Assembly (NCBI RefSeq): GCF_007859935.1
Contig: NZ_SJPO01000007.1
Coordinates: forward strand, 62,001-126,000
DNA: 64,000 nucleotides
Reading direction: 5' to 3'
Origin: Posidoniimonas polymericola
Lineage (GTDB): Bacteria > Planctomycetota > Planctomycetia > Pirellulales > Lacipirellulaceae
Part shown: one piece after another, positions 23,085-32,361 of the stretch
How the letters are laid out: each line of letters opens with the position of its first letter
Position numbering within the stretch: position 1 is the stretch's first letter
Program-made: the position numbers and the translations under genes
The notes under the pieces: generated by a model
The model's database searches: none
Told to the model about the DNA's origin: nothing
What the model saw: the letters and a program-made list of their open reading frames with translations, nothing else

Positions 23085-26000
23085 CTAGGTGGGAAGTCCA
23101 GCATCGGCGAATGGGTCTTCGGTTGGCTCGTCGAGTGTGCCGCCGCGGGGGGAGAACCAGGGGTAGACCGCGGGGATCACCAAGCAGGTAAGCAGCGAGC
23201 TCGTGACCAACCCACCAATAACGACCGTTGCTAGCGGCCGCTGGATCTCGGCGCCGTCGCTCGACGACAGGGCCATCGGGAGGAACCCGAGGCTCGCCAC
23301 CATGGCGGTCATGAGCACCGGCCGCAGGCGGCTCTCGGCGGCCCGGCCGGCGGCTTCGCGGGGCGTCGCGCCCTGCTGGCGCCGGCGTTCGGCGTCGCTG
23401 GTCCAGACCAGCCCGTTGAGCACCGCCACGCCGAACAGCGCAATAAACCCAACGCCCGCCGCGATGCTGAACGGCATGCCCCGCGACGCCAACGCGAAGA
23501 CGCCGCCGCTCGCCGCGAAGGGCACACACAAGAAGATCAGCGACGCCAGGCTCACCGAACCGAAGCTGGCGTGCAGGAGCATGAATATCATCAGCAGCAC
23601 GATCGGGGTGATAAGCATCAGCCGCCGGCTGGCCGACTGCAGGTTCTCGAAGTCGCCGCCCCAGTCGATTTCGTACCCGGACGGCAGCTCGACGTTCTGG
23701 GCGATCGCCCGCTGCGCCTCGCCAACAAAGCTCGCGACGTCGCGGCCGCGGACGTTGGCCGATACGAACGTGCGTCGGCGGCCGTTGTCGTGCTCGACCG
23801 TGGGTGGGGTCTCCTCCAGCCGGATGTCGGCCAGCTCACCCAGCGGGATCGGCTTGCCGCCGGCGGAGCTGACCGGAAGCTGCGCCAGGAGCGTCTGGTC
23901 GGCGCGCCACGCTTCCGGCAGACGCACCAGGATCGGGAATCGGGCGCGGCCGTCCAGCACGTTGCCGACGCTGCGGCCGCCGACCGCGGCCACGACGTCC
24001 ATCACCTCGGCGGCGTCGACGCCGTACCGCGCGAGGGTGTCGCGACGCGGCTCGATCGTCAGCGTGGCGAGGGTCGACTGGATGTCGGCCTTCACGTCGG
24101 CGGCGCCGGGGATGCGGCGCAGCTCGCGCTCGATCTCCTTGGACTTCTCGGCGAGCACGTCGAGGTCGTCGCCGTACAGCAGGATCGCGACGTCCGCCTT
24201 GACGCCGGCCACCAGCTCGTCGACGCGCATCTCGATCGGCTGGGTGAAGCCGAACGCCACGCCGGGGACCCGCGCGTTGAGCGCGACCTCCATGTCGGCA
24301 ATCAGCTCTTCCCGTGACTTGGCGGCGGGCCACTCCTCCTTGGGGTGCAGCATGACCCAGACGTCGGTCTGGTGGACGCCCATCACGTCGTTGGCGATCT
24401 CCGGGCGGCCGGTCTTGCAGAACACGGTCTTGATCTCGGGCAGCTCGAGCAGGGTGGTCTCGATCTGCCGGGCCATGTCCTCGGCGCCCTCGAGCGACGC
24501 CGTGGGGAGTCGGGCCGCCTCGACCAGGAGGTCGCCCTCGTTGAGTCGCGGCATGAACTCCGCGCCCAGACCCAACCCGATCGGCACGCTCACCAGCACC
24601 ACGCAAATGGCGACCAGGGCCGTGGCCCAAGGCATGCGGATGGCCATCCGCACCATCGGCAGGTACACGACCTTGAGCAACCGGATCGGCCAGACGTCGT
24701 GGTGGCTTACCCTGCGCGGCAGGCCGAGCGAGGCGAGCGCCGGCATCAGGGTCAGCGAGATCACCAGCGAGCCGAGCAGCGCGAACAGCACGGTCATCGC
24801 CATCGGTCGGAACAGCTTGCCCTCGGTCCCCTCCAGCATCAGCACGGGGACGTACACCACCGCGATGATCAGCTCGCCGAACATGGTTGGACCGCGGACC
24901 TCGATTGCGGCGTCGCGGATGACGCGTAGCCGGCTGACGCCCGGCGGGCTCTCCGCCAAACGGCTCACGCAGTTCTCGACCATAATCACCGACGAGTCGA
25001 CCACCAGGCCAAAGTCGATGGCGCCCAGGCTCATCAGGCTCGCCGAGACGCCCATCGCCAGCATGACGTTGGTGGCGAACAGCATCGAGAGCGGGATCGC
25101 GAGCGCCACGATCAGCCCGGCGCGCAGGCTGCCGAGGGTCATCAGCAGCACCAGGGTGACCAGGGCCCCGCCGACCGCCAGGTTCTCGAGCACCGTGTGC
25201 AGGGTGCGGTCGATGAGGTCCTCGCGGTCGTAGATGATATCGATCTCGACATCTCGGGGCAGGGTCTTCTGCACCTCGGCGATACGCTGCTTGACCCGCG
25301 ACACCACCCGGCGACTGTTCTCGCCGATCCGCATCATCACCATGCCGGTGACCGCTTCACCGCGGCCGTCGCGGCTGACGGCGCCCTGCCGGGCCATCGG
25401 CGCGAGCCGCACGTCGGCGACGTCGCCGACGAGCAGCGGGGGGGCGTTTGCCGAGCGTTTGAGGACTACCTGCCGGAGGTCGTCGAGGGTGCGGAGCAGC
25501 GCCTCGCCGCGGATGAAGCGTTGCTCCTGGTGGTGCACCACGTAGCCGCCGCCGGCGTTGGCGTTGCTGGCTTCGATACGCTGGTAGATCTCGCCGAGGG
25601 TCACCCCGTGCTGGTTCATCAGGTCGGGGTCGGGCCGGACCTCGTAGGTCTTGTAGAAGCCGCCCATCGTGTTGACCTCGGTGACCCCTTTGACCTCACG
25701 CAGCCGCGGCGAGACCTCCCAATCGAGCATCGTCCGCAGCTCCATCGGGGAGCGCGCCGTGCTCCGCAGCTCGAACTGCAGGATCTCACCGAGCGCGGTG
25801 GTCATCGGTCCGAGCTCCGGAGGACCGTACTGCTCTGGGATCTGCGACGCCGCCTGGGCGAGCCGCTGGCTCACCAGGTTGGTGGCGAAGTAGATGTCCG
25901 TTCCTTCCTCGAACACGATCGTGATGACCGACAGGCCGAACTTCGACACGCTCCGCACCTCAGCGACGTCGGCTAGGCCGCCCATCGTCCACTCGATGGG

Positions 26001-26201
26001 GTAAGTCACCTGCCGCTCGACCTCGACCGGCGGGAGCGAGCCGGCGCTGGTGATGACGGTCACCTGGGTGTTGGTGAGGTCGGGCACCGCGTCGATCGGC
26101 AGCAGCAGGGCGCTGCGCATCCCGGCGCCGGCGACCAGCAACGCCCCGACGATCACGACAAACCGGTTGCGGAGTGAGAACTCGATCAGGTTGGTAAGCA
26201 C
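23085..26201 (-). CDS. CusA/CzcA-like heavy-metal RND efflux pump
   Basis: This 1038-residue inner-membrane transporter has the RND arrangement of 12 membrane helices with two large periplasmic loops. HME-type features include the N-terminal FSLRNRFVVIVGALLVAGAG, DAVPDLTNTQVTVITSAGSL, YPIEWTMGGLADVAEVRSVS and the proton-relay helix GAIDFGLVVDSSVIMVENC. It pairs with the membrane-fusion gene two bases upstream. It probably exports monovalent or divalent metal ions (Cu/Ag or Zn/Co/Cd); the specificity cannot be read from sequence alone. No outer-membrane TolC-like gene is seen in the cluster. Confidence 0.95.
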   Translation of the reverse strand: MLTNLIEFSLRNRFVVIVGALLVAGAGMRSALLLPIDAVPDLTNTQVTVITSAGSLPPVEVERQVTYPIEWTMGGLADVAEVRSVSKFGLSVITIVFEEGTDIYFATNLVSQRLAQAASQIPEQYGPPELGPMTTALGEILQFELRSTARSPMELRTMLDWEVSPRLREVKGVTEVNTMGGFYKTYEVRPDPDLMNQHGVTLGEIYQRIEASNANAGGGYVVHHQEQRFIRGEALLRTLDDLRQVVLKRSANAPPLLVGDVADVRLAPMARQGAVSRDGRGEAVTGMVMMRIGENSRRVVSRVKQRIAEVQKTLPRDVEIDIIYDREDLIDRTLHTVLENLAVGGALVTLVLLMTLGSLRAGLIVALAIPLSMLFATNVMLAMGVSASLMSLGAIDFGLVVDSSVIMVENCVSRLAESPPGVSRLRVIRDAAIEVRGPTMFGELIIAVVYVPVLMLEGTEGKLFRPMAMTVLFALLGSLVISLTLMPALASLGLPRRVSHHDVWPIRLLKVVYLPMVRMAIRMPWATALVAICVVLVSVPIGLGLGAEFMPRLNEGDLLVEAARLPTASLEGAEDMARQIETTLLELPEIKTVFCKTGRPEIANDVMGVHQTDVWVMLHPKEEWPAAKSREELIADMEVALNARVPGVAFGFTQPIEMRVDELVAGVKADVAILLYGDDLDVLAEKSKEIERELRRIPGAADVKADIQSTLATLTIEPRRDTLARYGVDAAEVMDVVAAVGGRSVGNVLDGRARFPILVRLPEAWRADQTLLAQLPVSSAGGKPIPLGELADIRLEETPPTVEHDNGRRRTFVSANVRGRDVASFVGEAQRAIAQNVELPSGYEIDWGGDFENLQSASRRLMLITPIVLLMIFMLLHASFGSVSLASLIFLCVPFAASGGVFALASRGMPFSIAAGVGFIALFGVAVLNGLVWTSDAERRRQQGATPREAAGRAAESRLRPVLMTAMVASLGFLPMALSSSDGAEIQRPLATVVIGGLVTSSLLTCLVIPAVYPWFSPRGGTLDEPTEDPFADAGLPT

Positions 26202-26203
26202 GG

Positions 26204-27646
26204 CTATTCCTCCCCGGCGAGCAGCAGCTCGCTCTTAAGGAAGAACGCGCCCTGGCTCACGACCTGGTCGCCGGCCCGCAGCGGCGAGCAGAGCTCAACC
26301 CGCCCGTCGAACCGCCTGCCGAGCTTCACCGGGGTGAGCCTGAAGGCGTCGCCGTCGGGAACAAACACCGCCGGCACCCCATCGACGTCGACCACCGCCG
26401 AGTCGGGCGCGACGAGCGTCTCGGCCGCTTCGGAGGTGGGGACCTGCACCCGGGCGAACATACCAGGGCGGAGGGCGGGTTGGGTGTTCTCGAACTCGGC
26501 GACCAGCGGTGCGGACCCTGCATCGGGGTCGATCTGCCGGCCGAGGTAGCGGACCCTGGCCTCCCAGCGGTCGCCGCCGGTGGCCGGCGTCGAAACCAGG
26601 ACGGTCGCGCCCGGTTCGAGGTGCAGCCGCCGCCAGTCACCGCCACGGATGTCTGCCTCGACCCACAGGCGGTCCGTGTTGGCGACAATGAACAGCTCGT
26701 CGCCGGTTGCGACCCGCTCGGAGCGGGAGAAATTTCGGCGTTCCACGACGCCGGCGATCGGGGACACCACCTTGACGACCGACAGCTCCGCCTCGTCCGC
26801 AGGAACGAGCTCCTGGTCGGCGTTGCCGGCGAGGCCCAGCAGGGTCGCAAGCTCTTGCTTGGCGATCTGCGCCCGGCGTGCGGCGGCTTCGGCCGCCGCG
26901 CGGGCGCGGTCGAGGTCCTGGGTCGCCTCGAAACCGGCCTGCTCGATCTCAGCGAGGAACGAGGCCCCGGCGACCCGGGCGGCGCTCTGGCGTCGGGCCA
27001 GCTCGCGTCCGCTGAGGACGCCCCCGCCGCGGCTTGAATCGGCCAGTTGTTCGGCGAGCTGCTTCTCGTTGAGCGCGGCGAGCAGCTTGGCGCGGTGGTC
27101 GCCGAGCCGGTCGGACCGGAGGGAAGTCTCGATCTGCTCGGCCCCTTCGCCGCTCTGCACCAGGTAGATCAGCTTCTGCACGCCAGCGGCGGTGGCCTCG
27201 CGCCAATCGAGTTCCCGGGCGGCGAGCTGGGCGTCGGTTTGAAGTTGCATCAGCTCGGTCCGGGCCAAGCCCGCCTTGGGGCAACGCATGACGGCGAGCG
27301 TCTGTCCCGGCAGGACGGAGTCGCCCGGCTGTACGAGCACCGATTGCAGGGCGCCGGCGGCCGCGGCGGCGATCGCCACGTGCTGCGTCTCGTCGTAGGC
27401 GATCCGGCCAGGCAGGGTGAGCGTCGTGTGGAGCCGCTCCGTGTGGAGCGACGCCAGCTCGATCCCGGCGGCGGCCCGCTCGTCGGGGTGCAGGCTCACG
27501 GCGTCGGGCGGCGCGTTGTCGGGCGGCGCGTTGTCGGCGTATGGCGCGGAGCCCCCGCTGTGGGCGTCGTGGCCTGATTGAGTCCAGAGGTAGACGGCGC
27601 CCGCCACCGCGACTGCGGCGGCGAGGAGGGATAGCAGGCGGAGCAT
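26204..27646 (-). CDS. CusB-like membrane-fusion (HlyD-type) protein
   Basis: This 480-residue periplasmic adaptor has an N-terminal membrane anchor (LLSLLAAAVAVAGAVYLW) and a His/Asp-rich linker (HDAHSGG). A split lipoyl half (AAAAAGALQSVLVQPGDSVL) is followed by a long alpha-hairpin (about 130-270, coiled-coil-like with many A, E and R), the second lipoyl half (VVSPIAGVVERRNFSRSERV), a beta-barrel and a membrane-proximal end. It bridges the RND pump and an outer-membrane channel. It is immediately upstream of the pump gene (two-base gap). The hairpin is longer than in CusB of enterobacteria. Confidence 0.92.
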   Translation of the reverse strand: MLRLLSLLAAAVAVAGAVYLWTQSGHDAHSGGSAPYADNAPPDNAPPDAVSLHPDERAAAGIELASLHTERLHTTLTLPGRIAYDETQHVAIAAAAAGALQSVLVQPGDSVLPGQTLAVMRCPKAGLARTELMQLQTDAQLAARELDWREATAAGVQKLIYLVQSGEGAEQIETSLRSDRLGDHRAKLLAALNEKQLAEQLADSSRGGGVLSGRELARRQSAARVAGASFLAEIEQAGFEATQDLDRARAAAEAAARRAQIAKQELATLLGLAGNADQELVPADEAELSVVKVVSPIAGVVERRNFSRSERVATGDELFIVANTDRLWVEADIRGGDWRRLHLEPGATVLVSTPATGGDRWEARVRYLGRQIDPDAGSAPLVAEFENTQPALRPGMFARVQVPTSEAAETLVAPDSAVVDVDGVPAVFVPDGDAFRLTPVKLGRRFDGRVELCSPLRAGDQVVSQGAFFLKSELLLAGEE

Positions 27647-27817
27647 GACGACTTCGTCCAGGGGGCTAACCGGGTCCCGTGCTTATCCGAGGCTGCGGCT
27701 TGGAAGCGGCAGCACACGGTTGCAGTGGGACTCGAAGCGGAGGAACGCTCCGACGGCGACACGTCCCGCGCGGGGGACTTGGTGTCGGAGCTACGCGGCA
27801 GAAAGACTGCGGCGCTC

Positions 27818-28210
27818 CTATAGCCTAAGAACCTGGCAATCGGCGAGGCTCGCGGGGCGGCAGGGCAGACGGTCTAAATCCTGCCGCGAGCCGTGGGAGA
27901 AGTGCACGAACTGCGTTGGGACGAGAAGTTCGCTGCTGTGAGCGGCGTCCCACGCCAAGTCGGTCCGGGTCTTCTGATGCCCGGCAGACTCTGCCAGGAT
28001 CACCGAGTCGGGCGCCGGGTGGTCCTCGTCGCACGGGGGGGCGCCGCCGTTCGGCGCGTCGTCATGACCCGAGGCGTCCGAGCACAGCGCCAGGGCGACG
28101 TCACTCCAGGCGTTGTGGTCTAGGCAGCCGCACGGGCAGCCGCCAAGCTGGTACAGGCCCGCCAGCACCAAGCAGATTCGCAACGGAGTTTGCAGAAGGA
28201 TGGCACCCAT
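27818..28210 (-). CDS. Cys/His-rich small exported protein heading the efflux operon
   Basis: ATG 28210 is chosen over the upstream ATG because a short hydrophobic leader starts there (LLQTPLRICLVLAGLYQLGG). A C-P-C-G-C cluster follows immediately, and LGGC could be a lipobox. The 130-residue product then has D/H-rich stretches (CDEDHPAPD, HFSHGS) plausible for metal binding. It lies 171 bases before the membrane-fusion gene on the same strand. A metal chaperone or sensor role is inferred; no family is recognised. Confidence 0.6.
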   Translation of the reverse strand: MGAILLQTPLRICLVLAGLYQLGGCPCGCLDHNAWSDVALALCSDASGHDDAPNGGAPPCDEDHPAPDSVILAESAGHQKTRTDLAWDAAHSSELLVPTQFVHFSHGSRQDLDRLPCRPASLADCQVLRL

Positions 28211-28306
28211 GTCGCCAAGGCTAGCTGGGCGCGAGCGGAGCGTCAAGCGGAATCGAGCGAGTCGAGCCCCACCCGCTCGCGCTCGGGAGTTCGGCAACGA
28301 GCAGGG

Positions 28307-29395
28307 CTAGTCGAACAGGTCGGCAGACGGCTGTGCGTCGTTGGCGCTGACGGCGTACGCCATCGCGATCTCATCGAGCTTGTCTCGCAAGAACACGACA
28401 TGCCCGTCGATATAGCCGGAGTTGACTCCGCCCGGGTGGAGGCTGCGGGGCGCCGACGAGAGGTAGCCCCGCGGGCCGAGGGTCCGGTTCCAGCGCACGC
28501 AGGGCATCCCCTCCGCGGCGGCGTCCTTGCTTTGCTGTTCGCCGCAGATGCTGAGCACGTCGGCGTTGGGGGACTGTGAATTGGGACGCTGGGTCTCGCC
28601 GATGCTGTCGGGGCTGGCGACGAACGGCGCGGTTTGGTCGAGCTCGTAGGCGTCCGTGCCGTCGTCGTCGTGCCCCAACTTCCACCCGGCCGGGTGCATG
28701 TCGAACGCCAGCAGGCTCGCGCCGTTCCACGGGACCGACCAGACGCCCCGCTCGTCGAGTTCGTCGTCGCGGGTGCGGACCTCGCTGAAGCAGAGAGTGT
28801 GGCTGGCGCCGTCGATCACTGCGGCCAGGGACTGCCCACCGCCGACGAGCGCGCCACGATAGACCTGCTGCATGTCGACGTGGAAGGGGCTGGTGTAGGC
28901 GGCGTAGTTGCCCTTGGCGAAGCCTCTGTCGAGCGTCAGCACGGTGTGACGGAAGACGCGATTGGCCGGGCTGTCACTCGGGCACGCGTACACAGACAAG
29001 AACTGCTCCGGGCCGCGTTGGGGCTGGCGGACGATCGGGATGGCCACGTCGAACAGGTCGGATTCTGCAGAACGTTCGAGGTAGGGCAGGATCAGCACTC
29101 CCCAACCGATCTGGGATCCGGAGTAAGGGTTGAAGACCTCGACATCAAACTCGGCGTCGCGGCGCATCCTCACCAAGCCAGACGGCGGCAGCCTCTGGTG
29201 GGTCGACTCGTAGTTGAGCGTCGCCAGTGCGATCTGGTGCAGGTTGTTGGCGCACTGCAGCCGCCGCGCCGATTCGCGTGACGACTGAACCGCCGGCAGC
29301 AGCAATGCAATCAAGACCCCGATGATCGCAATCACGACCAGCAGTTCTACCAGGGTGAACGCACGCGGCCTGCGGCTCAGGTGAAGCTTTGCCAT
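28307..29395 (-). CDS. DUF1559 type IV pseudopilin-like protein
   Basis: This 362-residue protein carries the prepilin signature [20 protein letters not shown] and [20 protein letters not shown]. It ends with the DUF1559 closing motif [20 protein letters not shown]. Its start lies inside the end of the preceding matrixin-like gene (19-base overlap), so both are translated from one mRNA in the operon that begins with an ECF sigma. It is probably surface-exposed; its role is unknown. It differs from the other copy in this window by a longer middle part (cysteine-containing SICGEQQ segment). Confidence 0.92.
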   Translation of the reverse strand: MAKLHLSRRPRAFTLVELLVVIAIIGVLIALLLPAVQSSRESARRLQCANNLHQIALATLNYESTHQRLPPSGLVRMRRDAEFDVEVFNPYSGSQIGWGVLILPYLERSAESDLFDVAIPIVRQPQRGPEQFLSVYACPSDSPANRVFRHTVLTLDRGFAKGNYAAYTSPFHVDMQQVYRGALVGGGQSLAAVIDGASHTLCFSEVRTRDDELDERGVWSVPWNGASLLAFDMHPAGWKLGHDDDGTDAYELDQTAPFVASPDSIGETQRPNSQSPNADVLSICGEQQSKDAAAEGMPCVRWNRTLGPRGYLSSAPRSLHPGGVNSGYIDGHVVFLRDKLDEIAMAYAVSANDAQPSADLFD

Positions 29396-32337
29396 CGCGC
29401 CCTGACGGGAGAGAGTAGGGGACGCTGGCCGGGCTCGGTTGCGGGCTCGCCCGCGTCCGGCGTGGTCGTCGGATCGGTTGGCCGCGTCGGCGTCGAGATT
29501 GCTCGGCTGGCGTCGGTGTAGAGCAGGGCAAGCGCCGCATCGTGCTCCGCGGGGAACGGGTCTGCTAAAAGCTTGGCGGGACGACGCGTCGAACGCCGCG
29601 GTTGCAGCGACGTCCCCTGCAGCGAGGCGCCGTCAAACGGAGCGGCGGCCGCGGCAGTGTCTGGCTGGGGCGGCGTTGCTGTAGTGAAAGTCAAGACCGG
29701 GGCGGCGATGGCCTCGACCGTCGGGGCCGTCTGCTGTGCCGCCGCGAAGGCCTCCCGCCACCCCGTGTAGTCGGCTGAATTGACGACCATGTCGCGGTTG
29801 CCGTCGGCTACCAGGTCGGTTGTCGAGCCGTAGCTGGCGCGCCACAGGGCAGAGTCTGCCTGGTCGACGACGCCATCGCCGGTGTAGTCGCCGGTGATCC
29901 CCGACCCCACGACCAGGTAGGCCGTGCCCGGGGTCGCGTTCTGTTGGAAGTCGAGCGCCGAATAAGTGAAGGAATCGGAGCCCACGTAGCCGGCATCCGG
30001 CGTGTAGTGCACCTCGCCGTTCGGGTCGAGCTGCAGCGTGCCGTGCTGCGGCCCCTCACCCAGCACGGCGACAAACTCCATCCCCTCGGGGTCGATGTCG
30101 TTAGCGAGGACGTTGAACACCCCTTCGGCCGCGGCCGCCTCGCTAGGCGACGGGGTTGCGAGGATATCGAAGCGGTCGTCCTGCGTGAGGATCGGCCCGT
30201 TCGCGCCGGCCTGCGCCCAAACCCACGACCACCAGTCGCCCAGCAGAAGATTGACCAGCTCCGTGAGCGGCAGCGTCGGCTCGTCCGGCAGCGAGCCGAC
30301 GAAGTCATCCCACAGGTAAGGGTCGGCGGACAGGAAATCGCCCGGGTAGCAGTAGAAGCCGGCTAGCTCTGGGTCGGGGCACGCAAACGGGTGGCTGGTC
30401 GGGTCCGAGGGGTCGCCGACAAACGGGTCGGAGAGGGTGCGGGAGATGAGGCTGTAGGTGATCTCGGGGAGCGTGCCGGACGAGAGCGAGGCGGCGAACA
30501 CCTCGATCGAGTAGGTCCCCGGCGCCAGCAGCACGGCGGGCGCGGTCCGCGTGTCGCCGAGCGGCGCCGCGACAGTCGCCTGGGCCTCTCCGTTTGCGTC
30601 CTTGATCACGGCAATGACCGAAGTGGGCGCGGTCGTCGGGACGGCGGCAGCGGCCAATCCGAAGTGGAATAGCTGGGGCTCGCCGATGTAGAGGGTGTGC
30701 TCCTGGACGCCGTTCTCGGCCCCGACGGTCCCCGCCCCGACCTCCGTCACTGTGGCCGGGTCCGCGGCGAACGTAATGGTGAGGTCGTAGTTCCCTTCCG
30801 TGAAGGGGCCAGCATCTCCCGCCGGCGAAACGCTCACGAAGTACTCTTTGTTGGCCGCGACGCCTGTCACCTGCACAACCAGCAGCCCGCCGCCGTTGGC
30901 GATCACCTGCGTTGGGACGCGCGCCTGATTGTCGTCAAGCACCTCGACCTGGGGGATCAGGCCGCCCGCCGACAACGATCGGACCGACAGAAACATCGCG
31001 CCGAGCGGCCCGACGGCGGCCTTGGGCGACTTAATGCTGTAGTAGTCGACGTCGGTCGGCCCGGCGATGCTGCCGAGCACGTCGTACCGCGTCGAGTCGA
31101 CGAAGCCGGTCGAGGTGCTCAGCTCGGTGCTGGCGCCCGGCGTCTCGTTGGAGCCGCCATCTTCGCCGAAGAAGTCGTCGGAGTCGTTGTTGTCGAAGAG
31201 GTCGCGGAGGTCCTCGGTCGACAGCGTCCGGTAGCGGCCGCTGGTTAACTCGTCAATCACCGCGGCGTCGACTGTGTTGAGGGAGTCGAACGTCACAGCG
31301 AGTGAGTACCCCCCGACCTCGAACACCCCGGGGGCGGCGCCGTCTACCCGGAATACAAACGCGTCCTGTTCGGGGGAGATCGGCAGCGAAATCGTCAACA
31401 GCGACCCGCCCAGTTCGGTTGACGACGCCTGCGACAGCGGCTGCCCCGTGGAGTCGAGCACGGCCAACGACGGCTGGAGCAGGCTCACGCCGCTGGTCCG
31501 CAGCCGGACCGTCATCGCGCCCGTATAGTCGCCGGGGGCGTCGATCTTGAAGTAGTCGACGTCGGCCGCGTTGTGGAGGTCGCCGAAGGCGATCGTGGGC
31601 GCCGACCCTTCACTGGCTTCGTCGACACGCGCGAGATCGAGCGACGCAGCGTTGGCGAGCGAGTCGTTGTCAGTAGCTCCGCCGGGCCCCGACTCCTCCA
31701 GCGCGTCCGGGGCCCGCACGCCGTGCAGCGCCTGCAGCGCGGCGATGTCGGCCGCGGTTGGCGGATGGACCACCGGGGCCTCGCCGAAGTAGAGCGGGGA
31801 GTTGGGGTCGGTGCTGTCCTTGAGCCCAAAGACATTGCCCGCCTCGTGGGTCAGGACCGCTAGCACGTCGTCGACCGAGGCGTAGTTGAATGACGAGTTC
31901 ACCACGACATCGGCCCACCAGGTCCCCGGCGCGGCGTTATCGATCGGCACCGAGACCGCGCCCACCTCGGGCGACAACGCCGTGGCGCCGATGCGGATGT
32001 CCCCGAAGCGCTCGTCGTGCTGGGTCGCGCCGGGCGTGCCGAACGCCTGCCCCCCGTCGGCGACCACGGCGATGTCGGCGTTGGTGTGCACGGCCCAGGT
32101 TTGGAAAGCAGTGAGCACCGCCTCACGCCAAGCGGCGTTCGGGGCGAGGGCGTCGAGCCTCGCGTTGAGCGTGCTCGGGGCGGCGCCGATCTCGGTCCCG
32201 TCGGGGGCAAAGCTGAGCGTGAAGTGCGGGTCGACCCCCGTCAGCACGCCGCCGGCGTCCAGCGCGAGGCGGTCCTCGAGTCGCTCGAATCGGCCGCGGT
32301 AGCGGCGGGCGGTACTGGTGGAGTTCGATCGGGTCAT
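29377..32337 (-). CDS. LEPR-XLL/matrixin-like dockerin surface protein with damaged zinc motif
   Basis: This 986-residue protein starts with [15 protein letters not shown] (16-30), an LEPR-XLL-like N-terminus of planctomycete giant surface proteins. A matrixin-type metalloprotease region follows (about 35-205). Its zinc site reads [14 protein letters not shown] (162-175). H164 and E165 remain, but Asn168 and Asp174 stand where HExxHxxGLxH needs His, so catalysis is doubtful. Next come several pre-peptidase/bacterial-Ig-like beta domains ([23 protein letters not shown]), a cadherin-like Ig ([19 protein letters not shown]), and a type I dockerin ([19 protein letters not shown]) near 815. It overlaps the downstream DUF1559 gene. 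Confidence 0.83.
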   Translation of the reverse strand: MTRSNSTSTARRYRGRFERLEDRLALDAGGVLTGVDPHFTLSFAPDGTEIGAAPSTLNARLDALAPNAAWREAVLTAFQTWAVHTNADIAVVADGGQAFGTPGATQHDERFGDIRIGATALSPEVGAVSVPIDNAAPGTWWADVVVNSSFNYASVDDVLAVLTHEAGNVFGLKDSTDPNSPLYFGEAPVVHPPTAADIAALQALHGVRAPDALEESGPGGATDNDSLANAASLDLARVDEASEGSAPTIAFGDLHNAADVDYFKIDAPGDYTGAMTVRLRTSGVSLLQPSLAVLDSTGQPLSQASSTELGGSLLTISLPISPEQDAFVFRVDGAAPGVFEVGGYSLAVTFDSLNTVDAAVIDELTSGRYRTLSTEDLRDLFDNNDSDDFFGEDGGSNETPGASTELSTSTGFVDSTRYDVLGSIAGPTDVDYYSIKSPKAAVGPLGAMFLSVRSLSAGGLIPQVEVLDDNQARVPTQVIANGGGLLVVQVTGVAANKEYFVSVSPAGDAGPFTEGNYDLTITFAADPATVTEVGAGTVGAENGVQEHTLYIGEPQLFHFGLAAAAVPTTAPTSVIAVIKDANGEAQATVAAPLGDTRTAPAVLLAPGTYSIEVFAASLSSGTLPEITYSLISRTLSDPFVGDPSDPTSHPFACPDPELAGFYCYPGDFLSADPYLWDDFVGSLPDEPTLPLTELVNLLLGDWWSWVWAQAGANGPILTQDDRFDILATPSPSEAAAAEGVFNVLANDIDPEGMEFVAVLGEGPQHGTLQLDPNGEVHYTPDAGYVGSDSFTYSALDFQQNATPGTAYLVVGSGITGDYTGDGVVDQADSALWRASYGSTTDLVADGNRDMVVNSADYTGWREAFAAAQQTAPTVEAIAAPVLTFTTATPPQPDTAAAAAPFDGASLQGTSLQPRRSTRRPAKLLADPFPAEHDAALALLYTDASRAISTPTRPTDPTTTPDAGEPATEPGQRPLLSPVRARWQSFT

Positions 32338-32361
32338 CGGTGGTGTTCGGACGAGTCTCGG

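Noticed and set aside
21440-25233. Two long plus-strand frames opposite the methyltransferase/YceI and RND genes
   Set aside because: Antisense shadows with low-complexity composition; the minus-strand genes have full conserved motifs.
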